DNA from: a virus
Virus record (IMG/VR): IMGVR_UViG_3300005470_000012
Coordinates: 1 to 35,541 of that record
Reading direction: 5' to 3' (one strand)
Length of the DNA: 35,541 nt
Position numbers and translations under genes: made by a program. The notes beneath the pieces are model-generated. The model was given only the letters and a program-made list of their open reading frames with translations. It was not told where the DNA came from and did no database searches. Below are positions 30,131 to 35,541 of this stretch, in pieces; positions within the stretch are counted from its first letter, which is position 1; the number at the start of each line of letters is the position of its first letter.

Positions 30131-31298
30131 CTATTATATTCTCAAAAAACGAAGCTATGTCATCGCCGATATTGATATCTTTATCCGCTAAATAAGCTTT
30201 GTAATCTTCGCCAATAGAAGCAAGTTTAAGCGCATTATCTATCGCTTTAGTCTCAAACTCTAATCTACTCAAAGGTGTTGACCCTTGATTGTCTTTAAAC
30301 TCAGGAGGTAGTTTACCTAGTTTGCGGTGTAGCTCTGTAATAGGCTTTATCAAGTAATCACTTTGATAGTTTTCGATAGTATCTTGAAACGCCACGCGCT
30401 CTTGATCACCGGAACTATTTAAGCCCTTGACATTTTCGCCTACTAATAAAGCAAGAGGTATTCCTGTAACCAAGGCCAAGCGTCTTAAAGAGATAGTATC
30501 AACATCTGCAAGATTAGATAATGTTTGATTAACTGTTTCTATTTGGTCTTCCATGTCTAACAAGCCAGCGCCATAAACAGAGCGAGCATCTTCTATTCGA
30601 GAGAAGTATTCTACAAGTTGAGATTCTTTTTTATTTTGCATCATTGCTTTGAAGTCTTTAACTTTGTAAAAAATAGTTGAGTTTTTCTCAATTATTGCGA
30701 CAGAAGAGTTTTCGACAATTCCAGCGTTTATCAGTTGCGCATATACTAACTCTGTTTCGCTTATTCCGCCATAGCGATAAGTAGGCATATCAACTTCAGC
30801 TGGCTCTACATATGTAAAATCAATGATTCTTGAGTGATGAAATACACTTCCATAGATATTGTATGTTTTTGGCTTCCAGTAGTGTTCGCTATTAAGGTCT
30901 CTGTCTATATCTCCGATTGCTACAACATCGCCGCTGAAAACCTGTAATGTGTATTTATCAGGAACGCCTTTCATCGGGGTTGATAAATCAGCGCCTTGTT
31001 CTGCAATAACAATAACACCGCGCCCAAAGCCAAGCTGATACTTAGTTGCTTTTTTTATCTTATCGGCGAGCCTAGCTTCATAAAAATCTCTGCCAGAAGT
31101 GTCTTTAAACTGCAAAGTGTCATTAAGGGCATAGCCTGTTTTAAGCCTAATCACTTTTGACATTACGCCCGTGATAAAAGCCGCTTTTAGCTCAGTATCA
31201 CTTACTCTGTCAACTGTAATAATATTTGTTGCAGTCGCTTTTCGTCTATTCGATAATGAGTTTGTTAAGGATGTAATTCCATCAAATATTTTTTTCAT
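30117..31298 (-). CDS. Portal protein (DUF1073-like)
   Basis: This encodes about 393 residues from ATG 31298; a TTG at 31304 is possible. Signs are LGFGRGVIVIAEQGADLSTP, FHHSRIIDFTYVEPAE, MEDQIETVNQTLSNLADVDT and LALVTGIPLALLVGENVKGL, followed by GDQERVAFQDTIENYQSDYL, all typical of the DUF1073/Phage_portal_3 group. It forms the ring through which DNA enters. A promoter-like -10 box (31305..31313) lies just before the start. Confidence 0.85.
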   Translation of the reverse strand: MKKIFDGITSLTNSLSNRRKATATNIITVDRVSDTELKAAFITGVMSKVIRLKTGYALNDTLQFKDTSGRDFYEARLADKIKKATKYQLGFGRGVIVIAEQGADLSTPMKGVPDKYTLQVFSGDVVAIGDIDRDLNSEHYWKPKTYNIYGSVFHHSRIIDFTYVEPAEVDMPTYRYGGISETELVYAQLINAGIVENSSVAIIEKNSTIFYKVKDFKAMMQNKKESQLVEYFSRIEDARSVYGAGLLDMEDQIETVNQTLSNLADVDTISLRRLALVTGIPLALLVGENVKGLNSSGDQERVAFQDTIENYQSDYLIKPITELHRKLGKLPPEFKDNQGSTPLSRLEFETKAIDNALKLASIGEDYKAYLADKDINIGDDIASFFENIIDEDD

Positions 31299-31304
31299 GT
31301 TCAA

Positions 31305-31313
31305 ATTATATCA
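31305..31313 (-). promoter_or_regulatory. Extended -10-like box just before the portal start
   Basis: Minus strand TGATATAAT. Only six bases separate it from ATG 31298, so transcripts starting there would have almost no leader. It may be used for leaderless expression or be chance. Confidence 0.35.
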
Positions 31314-31318
31314 TATCC

Positions 31319-32740
31319 TTAAAGTAGTTTTGAATAGTCAATCTCTTGAGTCATATATGCCAGTTCTACTGCATCCATAACGGTATCGACAATATCATCA
31401 TGCTTATAGTTAGGAAAGCTTTCATACTCTGCTATAAAGTCATTTAGGCTTGGCAAGTCTTCGTTTACATATAATCCATAAGTTTCAATATACGGACTTA
31501 TATTTTCCGCTCTAAAAACTTTATCCGTATTTCTTTCAACTTCATAAACCATAAAACCGTTATCTTTCATTCTTTGAAACAAGTCTATACCTGAGGCTTT
31601 TTGCTCTATGTGCATACCGCTAAAAGGATATGAGCTATTAGTATTATAAAAACTCTTTGCAGTTACCTCTCTCTCTTTACTTCTTGGTTTGCCTCTAAAC
31701 ATATCTATAAAGTAAAGTTTCTTATCATATACACCAAAGGCACTATAAACCGTAAAATCATTTTTCTCTTTATCTTTTAGTGCGGTATCTACTGTTATGA
31801 ACCTCTTGTCAAACTTTATGCTGCTTATAAATTCTCTCTTGACATACCTTATCCATTTTGTTTGAAATAAATTACCGCCTCTTATTACGGGGTTTTGCTG
31901 ATAAAGTGCCTCAAAATTTGCCCCCATTATCGCTTTGCGTTCTAATAGAAACTCTTTTGATTTATGTTCTGGTATAAGTGCCTCGCCCTGTTTTCTATGT
32001 TTTTCATCTTCCTCTGCAAGAGCTTTATATTTTAATACCGTAACTCTAGAATTTTGTTCTATTAGTCTGGCTGCCGGATCATCTATATGCCATCTTGTAA
32101 GTATCATCAAGAAGCCTGCCTGCTCGCTAAAACGAGTAAAGAAGTCATCAGTGAACCATTCCCACGTCTTGTTACGTGTTGTAGCGCTATTTGCAGCTTC
32201 ACGCCCTTTTAATGGATCATCAATAACACCTAGATCTAAACTCTCCCCTGTGATACTCCCTTGCACAGTTGTATTACGAAAAAAACCCTCTTTTTCAACA
32301 TATTCTAATATCTCCCTGTTGCGTAAATAATTAGTACCCGTTACCACGTTTTTAGAGTTTATCTGTGTACCTGGGAATATGTCACTATAAACTTTTTTAG
32401 TATACAATCGCTGTAATTTAAGATTTGCTCTAACGCCTAGACGTTCACTAAACGATGCATATATTGTTTTTATATTCGGGTTTCGTCCAGCTGTCCAGCT
32501 TATAACGTCTGTAATTGCTTCACTTTTGCCATGCTGCGGCGGGGCTTCTATAATCAGCATAGGCTTTTTGCAGTTTTCCAAATCAAAAACAAACTGCTGT
32601 AGCTTATTTGCCAAGTCAATCCCAAACCAATTTATTTTTAAAGATGGGTTAATTAATTTTCTGTACTGTAAGAAATCATTCCTTGCTTTTATTACTTTAA
32701 AGTTATAAATTGCTTGGAGTTGTTCTGCTGTGTATTTCAT
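31319..32740 (-). CDS. Terminase large subunit
   Basis: This encodes 473 residues. ATPase: Walker A APPQHGKSE (66-74) and Walker B LDLGVIDDP (D174, D175). Nuclease (RNase H fold): FITVDTA (D318), MHIEQKASG (E379) and HDDIVDTVMDAV (D448/D449, D452). It is full length for the family. It pumps DNA into the prohead and cuts it. It overlaps the small subunit gene by four bases. A headful (pac) mode would agree with the circularly permuted ends. Confidence 0.93.
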   Translation of the reverse strand: MKYTAEQLQAIYNFKVIKARNDFLQYRKLINPSLKINWFGIDLANKLQQFVFDLENCKKPMLIIEAPPQHGKSEAITDVISWTAGRNPNIKTIYASFSERLGVRANLKLQRLYTKKVYSDIFPGTQINSKNVVTGTNYLRNREILEYVEKEGFFRNTTVQGSITGESLDLGVIDDPLKGREAANSATTRNKTWEWFTDDFFTRFSEQAGFLMILTRWHIDDPAARLIEQNSRVTVLKYKALAEEDEKHRKQGEALIPEHKSKEFLLERKAIMGANFEALYQQNPVIRGGNLFQTKWIRYVKREFISSIKFDKRFITVDTALKDKEKNDFTVYSAFGVYDKKLYFIDMFRGKPRSKEREVTAKSFYNTNSSYPFSGMHIEQKASGIDLFQRMKDNGFMVYEVERNTDKVFRAENISPYIETYGLYVNEDLPSLNDFIAEYESFPNYKHDDIVDTVMDAVELAYMTQEIDYSKLL

Positions 32741-33258
32741 ATTAAAGCTGAAAGAGGCACTCCAAGTTCTAATGCTTTTTTCTTCGCCTCGTCCTCTGAT
32801 AGTTCAATACTTGTATTGCTATGCATATTATTTTGAGTATTTACATTTATATTTTGGTTTGAGTGTCTTTGTGATACTCCGAGTGTTATTGAAGCCTTAT
32901 CTACTGCATCCACTAAATGTTTAAGATCTTGAGGCACATCTATTTCATCCAACATCTTTCCCGCCTTTGCAATTGCTTTTTCTTGCACGCCGTATACTAG
33001 ATTTTTTCTTCTAAGTTGGTTATTCACTTCTTTATCGAAACATTCACTTTGGTATTCACTTTCCTCTGCAAGTTCCGACTTTATGGCCACTACAGTATTC
33101 ACTTTATCTTTGTATTTTGGCTCTATCCCCTTGCAAATTTTATTTATTGTTGCAGGACTATAGTTATAATCTTTTGCTAATTGGTTTTGGCTTTTGCCTA
33201 TATGATAATCTGCTAAAATCTTATCTTTTAAATCATCAGTTAATTTAGTATATGCCAT
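32737..33258 (-). CDS. Terminase small subunit
   Basis: This encodes 173 residues. The N-terminal HTH reads LKDKILADYHIGKSQNQLAK followed by DYNYSPATINK. The middle is a helical oligomerisation part (NNQLRRKNLVYGVQEKAIAK), then NQNINVNTQNNM and a C-terminal SEDEAKKKALELGVPLSALI that likely binds the large subunit. It recognises phage DNA for packaging. The SD AGGAAA lies in the end of the broken HTH gene in front. Confidence 0.82.
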   Translation of the reverse strand: MAYTKLTDDLKDKILADYHIGKSQNQLAKDYNYSPATINKICKGIEPKYKDKVNTVVAIKSELAEESEYQSECFDKEVNNQLRRKNLVYGVQEKAIAKAGKMLDEIDVPQDLKHLVDAVDKASITLGVSQRHSNQNINVNTQNNMHSNTSIELSEDEAKKKALELGVPLSALI

Positions 33259-33259
33259 A

Positions 33260-33395
33260 TTATTTCCTATTTCTTCTTAATATCTCTATTTGCTCTTTTG
33301 TAAGTTTAAACCATTTTTACAATATCTGCTTGAGACATTCCGGCTTTATAATGTTTCTCTATATCATTCCAATCATACTTTGATGGGCGTGCCAT
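33260..33395 (-). pseudogene. Small HTH gene broken by one extra A
   Basis: From ATG 33395 the frame reads MARPSKYDWNDIEKHYKAGM then SQADIVKMV and stops at 33306. Removing one base of a run of five A gives an uninterrupted 44-residue protein ending KWFKLTKEQIEILRRNRK, whose stop (33262..33260) abuts the small terminase start. The opening resembles HTH starts of terminase small subunits and similar regulators. The frame break is either a mutation, a homopolymer sequencing error or, less likely, slippage on the A-run. SD AGGAG precedes the ATG. Confidence 0.55.
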
Positions 33396-33397
33396 TT

Positions 33398-33664
33398 CTA
33401 ATACTCTCCTATAAAATCAAATATTGTTAACTGTTTGCCGGTTGATTGACTATCTATATAAAATTTTTTAAGAGTTTTATGCTGCATACTATACAATTGA
33501 TTCAATTCACTTTCTATTGTATTTAAGCACAAAGAATCAAGCTTTACCCTGAGGGCGTTTCTTTTATACTTTGTATCTGTTAATTTTAGAATAGCATCTA
33601 ATGTTATTTCTATTTCATCATTAAATATTTCCGAAATATCATAATAGATGCTTATTAAGTCCAT
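33398..33664 (-). CDS. Small protein of unknown function upstream of the terminase
   Basis: This encodes 88 residues. The N-terminal part is acidic and isoleucine-rich (MDLISIYYDISEIFNDEIEI); the C-terminus ends STGKQLTIFDFIGEY. QLTIFDF resembles short protein-interaction endings, but nothing certain. A TATAAT (minus, 33675..33670) lies only five bases before the ATG, and no SD is seen, so a leaderless transcript is possible. Confidence 0.5.
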   Translation of the reverse strand: MDLISIYYDISEIFNDEIEITLDAILKLTDTKYKRNALRVKLDSLCLNTIESELNQLYSMQHKTLKKFYIDSQSTGKQLTIFDFIGEY

Positions 33665-33669
33665 GCACT

Positions 33670-33675
33670 ATTATA
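33670..33675 (-). promoter_or_regulatory. -10 box directly before the gene at 33664
   Basis: A perfect TATAAT on the minus strand with the ATG five bases downstream. An A/T dyad (TTTTTTATAAAAAA) lies just upstream. The start of transcription would fall on or next to the ATG. Confidence 0.35.
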
Positions 33676-33704
33676 ACCAATTTTTTATAAAAAAGCATAA
33701 TTTT

Positions 33705-34520
33705 TTATTCTACATCCACTAATAATATATCTAAGAAGCAACTTACTGCTACAGGACTATCTGCTTCTGCTTCTATAAACAGATCTGTTCCGGGAGGTAT
33801 TTTTATGGGAACTGTAAATTTTCTTTCAATGAAACTAGTGCCGACAGCATTCAGAGTAGCTTCTCCTGATGTTGTAAAAACTGAACCTGGCATTCTTATT
33901 TTTATTCTTGCACTTATAAATGCAGATTGTTTATTAGCTAAAGAAACGGCTTGAGTTAAAATATATCCGTTTTTACCTGCGGGTATTGTATAAGCGCCAA
34001 TCGTTGTGGCATTATATCCAGCGGGTAATACTGCGAAGATGTTAGCTGTGGTTATACTTTGCGCTATTGTTATATCGCCTTGGTTTTGCCCGGTCGTTCC
34101 GGCTGTTAATCCTCTTGAAATATCTAATCTTAAATAGCTTAAGGTAGAAGTGACTGGAGTTAAGCCATCTAACTCAATGTCTTCTGTTTGCTCCAATAGA
34201 TTTTCATCTAAACCATATAATCTTAATGTTCTTAAGCCTGTTCCGCCTGCGGTGTCTAATTCGCTGTCGGATACTATGGTTACAGATTCGGCTTCTGTAG
34301 CATTAAATCCAGAGTAAGCGCCACCACCATTCCAGATAGTTTCAAAGCTGGTACCGACATCTGTATTTTTACCAAATTTATGGACAATCTTGCTTCCTGG
34401 TATTTTTCCTTCAGCGATTCTTAGAAAATATTCGCTTGTGTTTATAGATCCATTTTCTGAGCCGATAGGGTTCTTGTAAGCATCAAAAATAGAAACTTTA
34501 TTGGTTGATGTAAAATCCAT
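33705..34520 (-). CDS. Virion structural protein, head- or neck-associated
   Basis: This encodes 271 residues. The part IPGSKIVHKFGKNTDVGTSF followed by ETIWNGGGAYSGF, and later AGTGLRTLRLYGLDENLLEQ-like text, is a pattern I recall from virion proteins of many marine phages. The C-terminal half is beta-rich (YTIPAGKNGYILTQAVSLAN, FTVPIKIPPGTDLFIEAEAD). It lies upstream of the terminase, away from the tail genes, so it may be a capsid fibre or neck protein. Function not proven. Confidence 0.62.
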   Translation of the reverse strand: MDFTSTNKVSIFDAYKNPIGSENGSINTSEYFLRIAEGKIPGSKIVHKFGKNTDVGTSFETIWNGGGAYSGFNATEAESVTIVSDSELDTAGGTGLRTLRLYGLDENLLEQTEDIELDGLTPVTSTLSYLRLDISRGLTAGTTGQNQGDITIAQSITTANIFAVLPAGYNATTIGAYTIPAGKNGYILTQAVSLANKQSAFISARIKIRMPGSVFTTSGEATLNAVGTSFIERKFTVPIKIPPGTDLFIEAEADSPVAVSCFLDILLVDVE

Positions 34521-34521
34521 C

Positions 34522-34788
34522 TTATACCCTTGTTATAGCTAGAACAACAGGCTCTTCGACAGATGCGGACAAACACTTAACGTAAATATTATAATCAAAA
34601 ATTGAAGTTTCAAATGGCAAACGCGCTGTTATTTCTTCAAATTCATTTGTACTAGACCACTGAATACTCACAGGTCTAGTATCTACTCTATCTAAAAACA
34701 TTTTAATGTATCCATCTATATCTGGATCTAGCTCTATTAGATTCACATCTGCATTTGTGATTGTAAAATTGACTCTTGATTCTGCCAT
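34522..34788 (-). CDS. Small beta-rich virion-like protein
   Basis: This encodes 88 residues with alternating hydrophobic strands (RVNFTITNADVNLIELDPDI, FDYNIYVKCLSASVEEPVVL). It precedes the virion protein at 33705..34520 by one base and is likely its partner. No family recognised. An extended -10 promoter (34821..34829) stands upstream. Confidence 0.55.
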   Translation of the reverse strand: MAESRVNFTITNADVNLIELDPDIDGYIKMFLDRVDTRPVSIQWSSTNEFEEITARLPFETSIFDYNIYVKCLSASVEEPVVLAITRV

Positions 34789-34820
34789 TTTTATAAGCCT
34801 TTATGGTTTATGATTTCAAT

Positions 34821-34829
34821 ATTATAGCA
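34821..34829 (-). promoter_or_regulatory. Extended -10 promoter before the virion-like gene pair
   Basis: Minus strand TGCTATAAT in the 49-base gap before ATG 34788. Same nine bases as at 29312..29320 and 13126..13134. Confidence 0.5.
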
Positions 34830-34837
34830 TTTTGCAA

Positions 34838-34999
34838 CTACTTCTTAAAACCGTCGCCCGTTCTTATTCCAAAGAGCTTAAACACTCTTATCATGTACTT
34901 TCCGCACTTCTCGCAGGTCTCTTGTTTGTGCGCGTCTTTCATATCTTTTTCAACTATTCGCTCTTTGTTACAATTAAGACATTTATATGGATAAAACAT
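34838..34999 (-). CDS. Small zinc-ribbon protein (FmdB/Com-like)
   Basis: This encodes 53 residues: MFYPYKCLNCNKERIVEKDM then KDAHKQETCEKCGKYMIRVF and a short tail. Two CxxC pairs (C7/C10 and C29/C32), about 18 residues apart, form a zinc ribbon of the FmdB or Com-like kind. In Mu, Com is an RNA-binding translational regulator; here any regulatory role is only a possibility. It overlaps the end of the small ORF upstream. Confidence 0.65.
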   Translation of the reverse strand: MFYPYKCLNCNKERIVEKDMKDAHKQETCEKCGKYMIRVFKLFGIRTGDGFKK

Positions 35000-35078
35000 C
35001 TCTAATCCTTTGCATCTCTGCTTTACTCAAACATTTAGCTTTAGACTTTAGCATTAACTCGTTTAGCTCTAGTATCAT
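34983..35078 (-). CDS. 31-residue ORF with good SD
   Basis: The ORF reads MILELNELMLKSKAKCLSKA and ends EMQRIRDVLSI. AAGGA lies 6 bases before the ATG at 35078, and the ORF overlaps the zinc-ribbon gene by 17 bases. It would be one helix pair of an HTH-like or helical peptide. Support is SD and packing only. Confidence 0.45.
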   Translation of the reverse strand: MILELNELMLKSKAKCLSKAEMQRIRDVLSI

Positions 35079-35099
35079 CCATAATCCTTTTTTTTAGAC

Positions 35100-35155
35100 T
35101 AAATGCAACCGCGCAGAGAAGAGATTGGATGAAAAAACTCTCGCGGCTGTATTTA
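35100..35155. repeat. Long GC-cored hairpin between the junction gene and the zinc-ribbon genes
   Basis: The arms 35100..35118 and 35138..35155 pair over 18 positions with one mismatch, one wobble and one bulged C; the core is CCGCG/CGCGG plus AGAG/CTCT. The 19-base loop includes a run of A on the plus strand. There is no T-run after the right-hand end in either direction, so it is not a standard terminator. It may protect or process the leftward mRNA or bind a protein. Confidence 0.6.
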
Positions 35156-35169
35156 ATCTAACTGTAACA

Positions 35170-35541
35170 TTATACCATCTTTTGCATAAAATCTTCCATA
35201 TTCTCATCCCATTTCTCTAACTTTACGAACCATTTCCCGCTGCCATTACAAAACGGCTCTCTCTTGCATATCCATTGCGTGCCATCAGCATCGGTTGCTA
35301 ACCAAGTGCCGTTATTTAATTTCTCTAGATATAGCAACCTTTTGTTTTTTTTATATCTCTTCGCTTCTGCTCGTCTTCTTATTGTATATATCCGCACACT
35401 AGAAGATATAAAAAACAAGATTGTAGATATAGTAGCCACCCAGTGCTGTGCTAAGTGTTGAAAGAGCGGAAATATAAAGTAAACTATCATCCACCCAACC
35501 ACGACGCCTACCCACTGATTATGCACTACTTCTATGAAGCT
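35170..35541 (-). CDS. Two-span membrane protein, cut by the window ends (continues at 18..1)
   Basis: The frame is open to base 35541 and, if the ends are joined, continues to ATG at 18, giving 129 residues. The start MNKNELSFIEVVHNQWVGVV crosses the junction. Two hydrophobic spans follow (GVVVGWMIVYFIFPLF and VATISTILFFISSSV), then SVRIYTIRRRAEA and a basic tail. I recall a widespread small phage membrane family (DUF7220-like) with the same order: S-(L/F)-(V/I)-E start, G-rich first span with FPLF, second span, then R-x-Y-x-(L/I)-RR. The second domain (about 75-129) is a beta-rich part with tryptophans. Without the join the only starts inside the window would be a GTG at 35526. Confidence 0.75.
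   Translation of the reverse strand, partial: SFIEVVHNQWVGVVVGWMIVYFIFPLFQHLAQHWVATISTILFFISSSVRIYTIRRRAEAKRYKKNKRLLYLEKLNNGTWLATDADGTQWICKREPFCNGSGKWFVKLEKWDENMEDFMQKMV

Noticed and set aside
34838-34999. Zinc-ribbon gene as a Mu Com homologue controlling a DNA-modification gene
   Set aside because: No modification or methyltransferase gene is present; only the two CxxC pairs agree, so just a zinc-ribbon call is made.

Overview
The window reads as one complete genome of a small contractile-tailed phage (myovirus morphology), 35,541 bp, AT-rich. It appears to be circular or circularly permuted and cut at an arbitrary point. The two ends join in frame: an ORF that runs off the right end on the minus strand (35170..35541) continues through bases 1..18 to an ATG with a good Shine-Dalgarno (SD) site. 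The host is inferred, not shown. The low GC, AAGGA-type SD sites and extended -10 promoters without clear -35 boxes would suit a Campylobacterota (epsilonproteobacterial) host such as the Sulfurimonas/Arcobacter group.

Layout. There is one divergent control region (562..1036) and one convergent point (about 12314..12345). Rightward from the control region runs the early arm, 1037..12332. It holds a prim-pol/helicase-type replication protein, then a recombination cassette (Sak4-like ATPase, SSB-like protein with an acidic tip, YqaJ-type exonuclease, SF2 helicase, VRR-NUC nuclease). A non-coding interval (7967..8515) follows, containing a lone leftward ribbon-helix-helix gene with a consensus sigma70 promoter and a strongly foldable RNA segment. 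After that come many small ORFs, including a secreted transglycosylase-like protein, a MazG-like pyrophosphohydrolase and three micro-ORFs of 19, 28 and 29 codons.

Leftward from the control region run two small genes (552..11). Across the circle junction follow a membrane protein, a zinc-ribbon protein, two virion-like proteins, a small HTH gene broken by one base, and the late genes in classical order: small and large terminase, portal, Mu F-like protein, protease with nested scaffold, decoration protein, major capsid, head-tail connectors, tail terminator, sheath, tube, tail assembly chaperones (with a T TTT TTG frameshift site), tape measure, baseplate (Dit-like, plug, hub, spike, gp25-like, gpJ-like, DUF2612), tail fibre, fibre chaperone, holin, coiled-coil membrane protein and M15 endopeptidase.

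No integrase, transposase, partition gene, recognisable CI-like repressor, tRNA or CRISPR array was found. The phage is therefore either strictly lytic or maintained without integration. The most unusual items are the in-frame circle junction, the mutually exclusive RNA folds at 8296..8478, the iteron-like control region, the programmed frameshift, and the frameshifted HTH gene before the terminase. All family names come from reading motifs; no database search was run.
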